A program made the translations under genes and the position numbers. Of a stretch of 19,316 nucleotides of DNA, positions 6,790 to 14,577 are shown piece after piece. The notes below the pieces were generated by a model. The model was not told the origin of the DNA, ran no database searches, and saw only the letters and a list, made by a program, of their open reading frames with translations. Position 1 is the first letter of the stretch, and each line of letters begins with the position of its first letter. Location of the stretch: assembly GCA_030843315.1 (NCBI GenBank), contig JAUUPT010000073.1, forward strand, positions 1 through 19,316. Direction: 5' to 3'. The DNA is from Bacteroidaceae bacterium. Lineage in GTDB: Bacteria; Bacteroidota; Bacteroidia; Bacteroidales; Bacteroidaceae.

Positions 6790-7785
6790 ATGATGACAAT
6801 CAGCATGAAACATTGGATGGGCGCCAATGAACGCACACGCGTATTACCCACCGACAAGTGGTACCTGGACTTTGCCATAAAAAGTCTTCCTATTATCCGG
6901 CAGTCTCCTTTGTATGAGTATGAAGACAATGAAATGCAGGTAGAAGCTGCCATCAGCATTGCCATGTACTTCCAGGATGCCATCGCCCAAAGCGGAGGAT
7001 GGAAAGCGTTTTCAGAAGCATACTACGAAAGATACGGAAGTTATCTCCCATTCTATCCGCTGACCGATGAATACGTGCCCGATGAAATTAATAAAGAGGA
7101 CATAGCATTCGTCTTATGGACTCTGTATTCACACGCCAGTATCTGGGAAGATGAAGAGTATACCCTGTTCAATCCGTTAGATAAGGACCTGTTGGCACTA
7201 AGTCAGACCATCTATGAAATGATGGATGCCTGCTTTGAAGAAGCACCCGTCAGCGAAGAAGAGTCCGGCATCGTCTGGGTTATGGGGGTAGACTTGCTGG
7301 ATATGGACAACATACCACTGCCGGAAATTAAGCCGGATACGAAATTGAGTAAAGACGCGGCTCATTGCCTGGAGTACAGCAAAGGAAAGCCGCTGCTCTA
7401 CTTTGCTACCTACCAGGAACTGTGTACTTTCTTTGTCGAAGTGCTGAAATGGGATAATGCCCCTTCTTCCCTGCTGCCCGACTTGAAGTACAAGAAAGAG
7501 TTCGTGATTTATGCCAATGCCAAGGGGATGCTCGTTGCACACGATGTAGCCGCTTACTTCTGCGAGGAACACAATCCGATGTACGATGCTAAGCGGGCTG
7601 CCGCAGAAGGTTATAGGCTATTCTGCCATCCGGGAGCTTGCCCGTTCGACTTAGTGAAGTATGGAATGATAAAGGGGATTCTACCCGAAGTGGCACTCCC
7701 CTTCCCCAACGGAAAAGAGTTGTTGCACCAGTATTGGGACTTTATAGCCCGCTACTATCTATGCGAGTATTATGAGGGGGAATAA
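6790..7785 (+). CDS. Hypothetical protein, 331 residues, family not recognised
   Basis: I do not recognise this protein. It has 331 residues, is acidic, and has no signal peptide or membrane segment, so it should be cytoplasmic. The N-terminal half is helical-looking and rich in Tyr, Trp and acidic residues (for example AFVLWTLYSHASIWEDEEY). The C-terminal half has a Cys-containing segment (YRLFCHPGACPFDL near 276-289). The start is one of two adjacent ATGs (6790 or 6793). Codon and base use match the neighbouring genes, so it is likely native and expressed. It follows ruvA by 90 bases, and a possible 41-residue ORF overlaps its last 14 bases. It is probably one of the Bacteroidales-restricted uncharacterised families, but I cannot name it. 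Confidence 0.85.
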   Translation: MMTISMKHWMGANERTRVLPTDKWYLDFAIKSLPIIRQSPLYEYEDNEMQVEAAISIAMYFQDAIAQSGGWKAFSEAYYERYGSYLPFYPLTDEYVPDEINKEDIAFVLWTLYSHASIWEDEEYTLFNPLDKDLLALSQTIYEMMDACFEEAPVSEEESGIVWVMGVDLLDMDNIPLPEIKPDTKLSKDAAHCLEYSKGKPLLYFATYQELCTFFVEVLKWDNAPSSLLPDLKYKKEFVIYANAKGMLVAHDVAAYFCEEHNPMYDAKRAAAEGYRLFCHPGACPFDLVKYGMIKGILPEVALPFPNGKELLHQYWDFIARYYLCEYYEGE

Positions 7786-7897
7786 AGACACAGCTCCCCG
7801 CCCCAAGCGGACCGACAAGGCCAAACCAACCGGAAAACGAATTGGCAAATCAAAGCCTTCGAAGGCGAATAATCAGCTTAACAGGAGGGTGAAATAA
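7772..7897 (+). CDS. Possible small basic protein, 41 residues
   Basis: An ORF in another frame starts at ATG 7772 inside the end of the preceding gene (14-base overlap) and stops at TAA 7895-7897, just before the palindromic repeat. The product begins MRGNKDTAPRPKRTDKAKPT and is rich in Lys, Arg, Pro, Thr and Asn, with about 15 of 41 residues basic, no hydrophobic core and only one acidic cluster. It would be disordered and could bind nucleic acid. The overlap is typical of coupled translation, and the ORF fills the gap exactly up to the terminator-like palindrome. An open run of this length is possible by chance, so the coding claim is tentative and no function is assigned. Confidence 0.45.
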   Translation: MRGNKDTAPRPKRTDKAKPTGKRIGKSKPSKANNQLNRRVK

Positions 7898-7908
7898 ATG
7901 GGAATTTA

Positions 7909-8069
7909 TTCACCACAGATTACACAGATTAACACAGATTATTCTTATAAAAACGCAGATTAACGCAGATTTCCGCAAAGAGAACTCTACTATATAAATA
8001 ATCTGCGTTAATCTGCGTTTCTTTAATCTTTCTCTTTAATCTGTGTTAATCTGTGTAATCTGTGGTGAA
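7909..8069. repeat. 161-base nested palindrome made of CRCAGATTA units; probable two-way terminator
   Basis: The outer arms are a perfect 33-base inverted repeat (7909-7941 and 8037-8069) holding three CACAGATTA units each. The inner arms are a perfect 21-base inverted repeat (7951-7971 and 8000-8020) holding two CGCAGATTA units each. The central spacer is 7972-7999. Outer units carry CAC and inner units CGC in both arms, so pairing is kept. It lies between convergent genes (6790/7772 on + and the M24 gene on -), where a two-way terminator is expected. There is no long T-run, so termination is inferred. Confidence 0.85.
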
Positions 8070-8081
8070 CTAAATTATCAT

Positions 8082-9245
8082 TTACAACTCTATAACCTCT
8101 TCCTTGCACAGCGTCAGTTTCTCCAAACCATCTGTTGTCACTGCCCAAGAGTTCTCAATACCTACGGGACCTACACCCGGCAAAACAATCTTCGGTTCTA
8201 ATGCAAAGACCATACCCGGCTCCAATTCCTGCTTCATGCGGGGAGCGAGTACAGGCGCCTCGTTAATCTCCAGTCCGATGCCATGACCGATGAACTTGGC
8301 TTTTTGCTCTGTTCCCATGAAGTTATCGGCAAAGCCGGCTTTGGTAACAATATCAATAGCTGTATTATAAAGATCCTCGCAAACAGTTCCGGGTTTTGCT
8401 TTCGCGGCAACAGCTTCTTGTATTTCCAAACAAGTCTGATGAGCGGCATAAGCCTCTTCCGGCAATTTGCCGATAGAAAAGACGCGGCTCATATCTCCCA
8501 TATAACCGTGGAAGTTTCCTCCCAAATCTACCATAACACTCTGTCCGGGTTGCAGCAAAGTACCATTTGCACCGCCGGGCAGGGACGGATCGAGTCCTTC
8601 GCCTCCCAAAGCAAAGTCATAGGGAGAAGGGGCTGTGGCGTTGTCTCCGGTCAGCACGCTTCCCATATATATCTCCATGCTTTGACCGAATACACGGAAA
8701 ATCCCCAGGCAACCTTCCAGGCGCATCAACCGTTCCACTTCAACAGAAAACTGGAGATCTGTCATTCCCGGCCGGTAAACAGAAGGTATCTGGTCGTAAG
8801 CCTTGGCATGTGCTATGCCGGAACGGCGGAAGATTTCAATCTCTATATTAGTCTTTACACTCCGGGCTTTACGGATAAGAGAAGTACCGCAAGGCACTAC
8901 CTCCGCCTCGGGGAAGCAGGCAGCCAGGCGATTGTACTCGCTGAAAGACAGCTCGTCACCTTCCAACATCAGTTTCGTCGGCATCGGCAGACCGCATTCT
9001 TGCAGCAATTCGGGAAGTTGTTCGGGTTTGCGGATGGGGTGGATATGCTCTCCTTCAATATTATTAGGCCGCTTGATGAACAAACGGGCGGGAGCATTCA
9101 GCGGCAGATAGAGGTAACCACTGACAACACGTCCATACGTATAGATTAAGTTTACATTACAAGTGATAAGGGCGGCATCAATTGATTGTTGAGCCATGAG
9201 TGCGCGTATCTTATCGCGTCTCACTTTCAATTCGGGTTGTAACAT
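8082..9245 (-). CDS. M24 metallopeptidase, Xaa-Pro aminopeptidase/dipeptidase type
   Basis: This is a cytoplasmic dinuclear-metal peptidase that most likely removes N-terminal residues preceding proline, or splits Xaa-Pro dipeptides. It has 387 residues from the chosen start. An N-terminal creatinase-like domain (about 8-135) precedes the pita-bread M24 domain (about 140-387). All five metal ligands are visible: D240 in VMVDLGG, D251 in GDMSR, H321 in FIGHGIGLE, E350 in ALEPK and E364 in GIENSW. The frame is open to an ATG at 9302, but that start lies upstream of the -7 box at 9273-9280; the ATG at 9245 begins the conserved part (MLQPELKVRRDKIRAL) and is preferred. It lies downstream of gdhA but is separated by a terminator. 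The exact specificity is not settled. Confidence 0.92.
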   Translation of the reverse strand: MLQPELKVRRDKIRALMAQQSIDAALITCNVNLIYTYGRVVSGYLYLPLNAPARLFIKRPNNIEGEHIHPIRKPEQLPELLQECGLPMPTKLMLEGDELSFSEYNRLAACFPEAEVVPCGTSLIRKARSVKTNIEIEIFRRSGIAHAKAYDQIPSVYRPGMTDLQFSVEVERLMRLEGCLGIFRVFGQSMEIYMGSVLTGDNATAPSPYDFALGGEGLDPSLPGGANGTLLQPGQSVMVDLGGNFHGYMGDMSRVFSIGKLPEEAYAAHQTCLEIQEAVAAKAKPGTVCEDLYNTAIDIVTKAGFADNFMGTEQKAKFIGHGIGLEINEAPVLAPRMKQELEPGMVFALEPKIVLPGVGPVGIENSWAVTTDGLEKLTLCKEEVIEL

Positions 9246-9272
9246 CTCTTTGTTATTTATGGTTTTGAGATG

Positions 9273-9280
9273 CAAAAGTA
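9273..9280 (-). promoter_or_regulatory. Candidate -7 box for the M24 peptidase gene
   Basis: The minus strand reads TACTTTTG, an exact TAnnTTTG match, 27 bases before the ATG at 9245. Its position argues against the upstream ATG at 9302 as the start. The octamer is identical to the one before ddh. Confidence 0.5.
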
Positions 9281-9311
9281 ACGATTTTAAATGATTAATC
9301 ACTAATCACTT

Positions 9312-9352
9312 AAAAAAAGTACTGCCCGGGCCTTCACAGGCGCAGGCAGCAC
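9312..9352 (-). terminator. Rho-independent terminator of gdhA
   Basis: On the minus strand an 8-bp stem (9345-9352 with 9319-9326, one G-T pair) encloses a smaller GCCT/AGGC stem (9330-9333 with 9338-9341). It is followed by seven T (complement of 9312-9318). It lies about 40 bases after the gdhA stop and separates gdhA from the M24 gene. Confidence 0.85.
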
Positions 9353-9389
9353 AAACCACAAATACAAATACAACTAAACAAAGTTTCTT

Positions 9390-10727
9390 TTAAATAATTC
9401 CCTGACCCATCATAGCGTGAGCTACCTTCATGAAGCCTGCAATATTTGCGCCCTTCACGTAGTTGATGTAACCGTCAGGTTCTGTCCCATATTTTACACA
9501 CTGTGCATGAATACCGTGCATGATGGCATGGAGTTTTTCGTCTACTTCGGCTGCGCTCCAACTGAGGTGCATAGCGTTCTGCGACATTTCCAGTCCACTG
9601 GTAGCCACACCACCGGCATTTACTGCCTTGCCCGGTGCATACATTACTTTCTTTTCAATAAACAGGTCGATGGCTTCGGGCGTACATCCCATGTTGGAGA
9701 TTTCGCCTACACACATCACATTATTATTAATAAGGTGTTGTGCATCTTCGCCATTCAGTTCGTTCTGGGTGGCGCAAGGCAGAGCGATGTCTGCTTTCAC
9801 TTCCCAAGGACGCTTGCCGGCAACGAAAGTAGAACCGGGGAATTCTTCAGCATACGGAGCCACGATATCGTTGCCCGATGCACGGAGTTCCAACATATAG
9901 TCTATCTTTTCGCCGCTGATGCCATTCGGGTCATAGATGTAACCGTCAGGACCGGAGATGGTAACGACCTTAGCGCCCAATTCGGTAGCCTTGGTAGCTG
10001 CGCCCCAAGCCACGTTTCCGAAACCGGAGATAGCAACTGTCTTACCTTTTATATCAATACCTTTCGTTTCCAACATCTGATGTACAAAGTACAATCCGCC
10101 GAAACCGGTTGCTTCGGGACGTATCAACGAACCGCCGAATTCCATACCCTTACCGGTGAAAGTGCCCGTAAATTCACGAGTCAATTTCTTATACATACCG
10201 AACATATAGCCTACTTCGCGACCGCCTACACCGATATCACCGGCTGGAACATCCATATCCGGACCAATGTGACGCCACAATTCTAATATGAAAGCCTGGC
10301 AGAAACGCATGATTTCAGCATCGCTCTTTCCACGTGGAGAGAAATCGGAACCGCCCTTACCACCACCCATAGGCAATGTAGTCAAGGCATTCTTGAAGGT
10401 TTGTTCAAAACCCAGGAACTTCAAGATAGAAAGATTTACGGAAGCATGGAAACGAATACCGCCTTTGTACGGGCCAATAGCATTGTTGAACTGTACACGA
10501 TAACCGAGGTTAGTCTGAACATCACCCTTATCATCCACCCAAGTAACACGGAAAGTAAAGATACGATCAGGTTCTACCAATCGTTCTATAATTTTAGCTT
10601 TCTCGAACTCTGGATGTTGATTATAGATATCTTCGATAGAAAGAAGTACTTCCTTTACGGCTTGAAGATATTCAGACTCGCCGGGATGTTTTGCCTCCAA
10701 AGAGGACATGATACGTTCGATATTCAT
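9390..10727 (-). CDS. gdhA: Glutamate dehydrogenase, class I hexameric (NADP-type)
   Basis: GdhA interconverts 2-oxoglutarate plus ammonium and L-glutamate, a main ammonium-assimilation route in Bacteroides. The product has 445 residues, normal for small hexameric GDH. Substrate-site residues are visible: K88 in GPYKGGIRF, K112 in EQTFKNAL, catalytic K124 in MGGGKGGSDFSP and D164 in VPAGDIGVGGREVGY. The dinucleotide fold shows GFGNVA at 235-240. The family type suggests NADPH, but cofactor choice cannot be fixed by eye. It is monocistronic: it has its own -7 box inside a large dyad upstream and a strong terminator downstream. A second GDH gene is common in this genus but is not in the window. 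Confidence 0.96.
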   Translation of the reverse strand: MNIERIMSSLEAKHPGESEYLQAVKEVLLSIEDIYNQHPEFEKAKIIERLVEPDRIFTFRVTWVDDKGDVQTNLGYRVQFNNAIGPYKGGIRFHASVNLSILKFLGFEQTFKNALTTLPMGGGKGGSDFSPRGKSDAEIMRFCQAFILELWRHIGPDMDVPAGDIGVGGREVGYMFGMYKKLTREFTGTFTGKGMEFGGSLIRPEATGFGGLYFVHQMLETKGIDIKGKTVAISGFGNVAWGAATKATELGAKVVTISGPDGYIYDPNGISGEKIDYMLELRASGNDIVAPYAEEFPGSTFVAGKRPWEVKADIALPCATQNELNGEDAQHLINNNVMCVGEISNMGCTPEAIDLFIEKKVMYAPGKAVNAGGVATSGLEMSQNAMHLSWSAAEVDEKLHAIMHGIHAQCVKYGTEPDGYINYVKGANIAGFMKVAHAMMGQGII

Positions 10728-10788
10728 AATATTACGTTTTAAAGGTTATTACCTTGTTGACTTAGGTTATTCGAGCAAAGTGTCACTG

Positions 10789-10845
10789 AATAACACTGCA
10801 AATATAGGAAAACTTTTCATATCTGCTATATTTTGCAGTGATATT
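10789..10845. promoter_or_regulatory. Large dyad overlapping the gdhA promoter, possible operator
   Basis: Arms CACTGCAAATATAG (10794-10807) and CTATATTTTGCAGTG (10826-10840) are inverted repeats with a one-base insertion. They are extended after a mismatch by AATA/TATT (10789-10792 and 10842-10845). The spacer is 18 bases. The left arm contains the gdhA -7 box, so a dimeric protein bound here would cover the promoter. The regulator is not identified. Confidence 0.6.
10799..10806 (-). promoter_or_regulatory. Candidate -7 box for gdhA
   Basis: The minus strand reads TATATTTG, an exact TAnnTTTG match, about 71 bases before the gdhA ATG. A leader of roughly 60 bases would result. It lies inside the left arm of the dyad at 10789-10845. 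Confidence 0.5.
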
Positions 10846-11218
10846 TTGATTAAATAATGATAAAACGTCAAAAGTGCTCTTCGAAAGCCCTAAGCAGCAA
10901 GTCGCATATTCCTCCTATCTAAGGTCAACAATTCGGTACAACGGCATAAAGGTAGAAATAATCTCGGGAGAAAACAAAAAAAGGCAATAAATTTGTACAT
11001 CAATACAGTATAATAAACGTCCCTGCAATCAGTCTTCATTATTTTGTCAGAGTTCTTCGTAGCCGTCTTTATGTTTAAAACTTATCCTCCAAAGTTCGTA
11101 TTCTATCATTTCCCCCGCATTCGGATAGTTTTTAAAGCATTTATGGCAGTTATCAAACCTGTTTCTGATGAATAATGACTAACCTTGCAACTCGGAAACC
11201 AAAGGTTAACATAAAAAA
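10846..11218. other. Gene-poor leader region before the GH9 operon
   Basis: No convincing gene is seen in these 373 bases. A + strand TAAATTTG at 10988-10995 matches the -7 consensus exactly but is about 220 bases before the GH9 ATG, and TAACCTTG near 11179-11186 is a weaker and closer candidate. The minus strand holds a 43-residue open frame (11047-11178) with protein-like composition but a Met only at residue 24. It may be a decayed gene end or chance. Confidence 0.4.
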
Positions 11219-13681
11219 ATGAGAAAGACACTGATTATCTTATTCCTTCTATCTGCAGGTAAGTTTTCTGCATACAGCCAAATCCGGCTGACCCAAGACG
11301 CGAAACTGGAGAAGCAAGTTTATGAAAGCGGGTTGATACACCAGCCCCTCCCCTTGGATGTAGAAAACTCTTTTGAAGCTAACGGATGGAAGAAGGAAGT
11401 ACTGCAAAGCGCCCCTCTCACCGGGTCGGCAAGTGCCGAAGGCTGGAGTCACTCCGGAGCAGGGAGTATGTCCTTCAGTAAGGAGAAGACGGTTTCGGGG
11501 CAAGGAAGCATCAAGCTGCAATTCCCTACATCGACCGGGAAAAGAGCCACGGGTTCCCCTTCCGATCCCGACTACGCGACGTACGGAAACGCCGGCGTCA
11601 CCTATCACCTGAATGGGGCTAACCTGGAAAAGTACAACCGGATTGTGTTCTCCATCTATCCCGATTGCGACGGCGCCCGTGTGGTCAATATGAACCTGAC
11701 GTTCGTCAATGCCGACACGCCTGCCAAGAAAGGATACAACCAGCCCACCGGCTCACACCTTATTAATCTGGTCAACAAAGAATGGAACCAGTGCTTCCTC
11801 GAAATAGACGAGTTCCAACGGGACAAAGTAATAAAAATCAGTTTCAGCACTTCCCTGAAGGGCAAAGACCGGACGACGGGAGATTCTGCCATCTACTATA
11901 TAGACAACCTGCAACTGCAAACGGTGAAGCACCCGGATAAGGTGAGCGGATGGCTGCCTGCCGAAGGAAAGATTGTTTATTCTACTACGGGATATGCACT
12001 GAACAGTTCCAAAACGGCGATTGTCGACACAAAAAACTCTCTATATAATAAGCGGTTCCAATTGCTAACCCCGGAGGGCGAAGCGGTCTACGAAGGAGAA
12101 ATCAAAAAAGAGACAACCACCCTCGGGCGATTCGGCCTCATCGACTTTACAGCCTTCAACCGCCCCGGAGAATACCGGCTGAAAGCGGGTGACACTCTCA
12201 CCCCAGCCTTCCGCATCGGAGAAAACATTTGGGAAGACTCGCAATGGCGGGTGCTGAACTTTATCTTCTGCCAGCGCTGCGGGCATCCGGTACCGGGTAA
12301 GCACGCCACTTGCCACGTCGACCTGATGTCGGAACACAACAGCCTGCGCCTTCCCTTCAACGGCGGATGGCACGATGCCGGAGACCTTTCGCAACAGACA
12401 CTCCAAACAGGAGACGTAGCCTTTGCCCTGCTCGAAGCCTACAACAAACAAAAGACAAAGAATCCCGCCCTTGCCGCCCGCCTGCGCGAAGAAGCCGAAT
12501 GGGGCGTGGAGTTCATCGTGAAAAACCGCTACGGCGACGGCTACCGCGCCAGCAGCATGGGACTGCTTATCTGGCAGGACGGTGCGTTCAATTCGCTGGA
12601 TGATATCACTTCCGTACGCGTACAGAACATGGCTTTCGATAACTTCCTGTATGCCGGCTACGAAGCATACGCCTCCATGACACTGGACAATGACCCCATG
12701 TACCAGGAATATCTGCGCCGCGTGGCGGAAGAAGACTTCCGTTTTGCCCTGGAGAAGTTCAAGAAGGACGGCTTCGACAAGTTCGTACAGCCCTACGAGC
12801 ACAGCTACAACACTTCCAAGAGTCAGTATATGGCTACCATTTCGTGGGCAGCCAGCCAACTCTACAAGCTGACGCGCAAGCCTTGCTACGCAGAAGCCGC
12901 CGCCGAATACATCCGCTACACCCTGGACTGCCAGCGCACAGAGCCGCTGAAGGACAAGGACGGCACCTGCGGATTCTTCTACCGGGATAAAAACAAACAG
13001 TCAATAGTTCACTATATACACCAGTCGCGCGAGCAAGTCTATATGCAAGCCATGTCGATGCTGTGCGAGACGCAACCGGAGCATCCCGATTACCCCCAAT
13101 GGGAACGCTCCATACATCTCTATGGCAACTATCTGAAAGGGCTGATGAAATACACCCGCCCCTACGGTATGTTGCCGAGTGGTGTTTACCATGCCGAAGA
13201 ATATAAGGACACTACCGGCTTCTATGCCCTTCACCTCTTCCCGCCCACCAACGCGAAAGAGTTGTACACGGAGCAGATAAAGCGGGGCATCCGGCTGGAC
13301 AAGGAACACTACGTAAAGCGCTTCCCCGTGTGGTTCAACATCTTCAACGGCAATACAGCCATCCACCTCTCCACCGGAAAGTCCGCCGCTATCTGCGGAA
13401 ACTTTATGAAGGACAAGGAACTGCTCGAGATAGGATTGGAACAACTCTACTGGACGGTAGGCAAGAACCCCTTCGGGCAATCGCTGATATACGGTGAAGG
13501 ACGGAATTATCCGCAACTGAACACTTTCTCTTCCGGCGAAATGACAGGAGAAATGCCCGTAGGCATACGCACACTGGGCAACGACGACATCCCCTACTGG
13601 CCGCAGACGAACAATGCCTGCTACAAAGAGGTGTGGGTGACCTCGGCGGGCAAGTGGCTGTCGCTGATTGCGGAATACTGA
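11219..13681 (+). CDS. Exported glycoside hydrolase family 9 protein (endoglucanase-like)
   Basis: This is an inverting glycoside hydrolase probably acting on beta-glucan-type chains in the periplasm. It has 820 residues. A signal peptide covers 1-20 (cleavage near AYS/Q, no lipobox Cys). An N-terminal region of about 200 residues (35-235) looks like a beta-sandwich or carbohydrate-binding fold. A CelD-type Ig-like domain (about 240-335) follows, from LPAEGKIVY to FNRPGEYRLKAG. The (alpha/alpha)6 GH9 barrel (about 345-820) carries GGWHDAGD with D386 and the likely base D389. The VGKNPFGQSLIYGEG segment is also present, as is E804 in YKEVWVTSAG as the likely acid. It leads an operon with a ThuA-like gene 66 bases on. 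The substrate is not known; no second glycanase is adjacent to narrow it. Confidence 0.9.
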   Translation: MRKTLIILFLLSAGKFSAYSQIRLTQDAKLEKQVYESGLIHQPLPLDVENSFEANGWKKEVLQSAPLTGSASAEGWSHSGAGSMSFSKEKTVSGQGSIKLQFPTSTGKRATGSPSDPDYATYGNAGVTYHLNGANLEKYNRIVFSIYPDCDGARVVNMNLTFVNADTPAKKGYNQPTGSHLINLVNKEWNQCFLEIDEFQRDKVIKISFSTSLKGKDRTTGDSAIYYIDNLQLQTVKHPDKVSGWLPAEGKIVYSTTGYALNSSKTAIVDTKNSLYNKRFQLLTPEGEAVYEGEIKKETTTLGRFGLIDFTAFNRPGEYRLKAGDTLTPAFRIGENIWEDSQWRVLNFIFCQRCGHPVPGKHATCHVDLMSEHNSLRLPFNGGWHDAGDLSQQTLQTGDVAFALLEAYNKQKTKNPALAARLREEAEWGVEFIVKNRYGDGYRASSMGLLIWQDGAFNSLDDITSVRVQNMAFDNFLYAGYEAYASMTLDNDPMYQEYLRRVAEEDFRFALEKFKKDGFDKFVQPYEHSYNTSKSQYMATISWAASQLYKLTRKPCYAEAAAEYIRYTLDCQRTEPLKDKDGTCGFFYRDKNKQSIVHYIHQSREQVYMQAMSMLCETQPEHPDYPQWERSIHLYGNYLKGLMKYTRPYGMLPSGVYHAEEYKDTTGFYALHLFPPTNAKELYTEQIKRGIRLDKEHYVKRFPVWFNIFNGNTAIHLSTGKSAAICGNFMKDKELLEIGLEQLYWTVGKNPFGQSLIYGEGRNYPQLNTFSSGEMTGEMPVGIRTLGNDDIPYWPQTNNACYKEVWVTSAGKWLSLIAEY

Positions 13682-13747
13682 GGGAGTTAAGAATTAAAAA
13701 ATAAGGAAGTTATCATTCATCTAATATAAATCATTAATCAAAAAGAC

Positions 13748-14551
13748 ATGAGACACATTTTTATCTTACTATTCAGTATCTGCACCTTGTTGGTGCACGC
13801 ACAAGTTCCCGCAGGCTATCCCGCCAATTATGCTAAAGCGCCCCGCTTCAAAGCACTGGTCTACTACACCACACAGGCCGAAGAAGCCCACGTACACTTT
13901 GCCGAACAAGCCGTACAGTTCTTTAAGAAACTGAACTATGGCGATGGCTTCGTGCTGGACATCACTACCGATTTCTCTCAATATCCTTATGATAAACTGA
14001 AAGAGTACAACGTTATTATCATGCTTAACACAACTCCAAGCAGCAAGGCCGAGCGTGATGTTTTTGAGCAATATATGGAGAACGGCGGTGGTTGGGTAGG
14101 CTTCCACGCCGCTGCCTATAATGACCGAAACACCAACTGGCCCTGGCTCGTCAAGTTCCTTGGCGGCGGTGTGTTCTATTGTAACAACTGGCCCCCCCAA
14201 CCTGTATTGGTTGAAGTTGACAATGCGGAACATCCCGTCACCAAGAGCTTGCCGACGTCCTTCGTAGCCCCTGCCAGCGAATGGTATCAGTGGGAGCCCA
14301 GCCCCCGACAGAACAAAGATGTGGAAGTGCTACTCTCCATCTCTCCCAAGAACTATCCGCTGGGCATTAAAGATGTAGTGAACTTCGGCGATTTCCCCAT
14401 CGTGTGGACTAACAAGAACTACCGGATGATCTACCTCAACATGGGACATGGCGACGAAGAATTCATCGACGGAACGCAGAACCTTCTGCTCGTAAATGCC
14501 TTCCGCTGGGTGGTAAGCAAAGACCGGAAAGGAGATCCGTTTCTCAAATAG
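13748..14551 (+). CDS. Exported ThuA-like protein
   Basis: ThuA-like proteins have a class I glutamine-amidotransferase-like fold and are linked to metabolism of trehalose and other sugars, including oxidised (keto) sugars. Biochemical roles are known for few members. This one has 267 residues, with a signal peptide (1-18, cut near VHA/Q) and then one ThuA domain across the rest. Family marks are FKALVYYTTQAEEAHVHFAE near the start, GGGWVGFHAAAYND near the middle, the SEWYQWEPSP segment, and NMGHGDEEF toward the end. It sits 66 bases behind the GH9 gene and 26 bases before the flavodoxin gene on the same strand, so the three are probably one operon. Export puts it in the periplasm with the GH9 enzyme. 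Its reaction is not assigned. Confidence 0.88.
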   Translation: MRHIFILLFSICTLLVHAQVPAGYPANYAKAPRFKALVYYTTQAEEAHVHFAEQAVQFFKKLNYGDGFVLDITTDFSQYPYDKLKEYNVIIMLNTTPSSKAERDVFEQYMENGGGWVGFHAAAYNDRNTNWPWLVKFLGGGVFYCNNWPPQPVLVEVDNAEHPVTKSLPTSFVAPASEWYQWEPSPRQNKDVEVLLSISPKNYPLGIKDVVNFGDFPIVWTNKNYRMIYLNMGHGDEEFIDGTQNLLLVNAFRWVVSKDRKGDPFLK

Positions 14552-14577
14552 AAAACACCACTAATATTTTATCACGT

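Noticed and set aside
7898..7960. Short ORF from ATG 7898 after a GGAGG-like sequence
   Set aside because: It is only about 21 codons long and is made mostly of the palindromic repeat.
7909..8069. CRISPR array suggested by short repeated units
   Set aside because: Units are 9-10 bases with almost no spacers and are arranged as a palindrome; there are no cas genes.
8283..9149. 288-residue open frame on the plus strand
   Set aside because: It is antisense to the M24 peptidase, which has all five metal ligands.
9246..9302. N-terminal extension of the M24 peptidase to ATG 9302
   Set aside because: The -7 box at 9273-9280 lies inside it and the extra 19 residues do not look like the family start.
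9417..10286. 289-residue open frame on the plus strand
   Set aside because: It is antisense to gdhA; no family features are seen.
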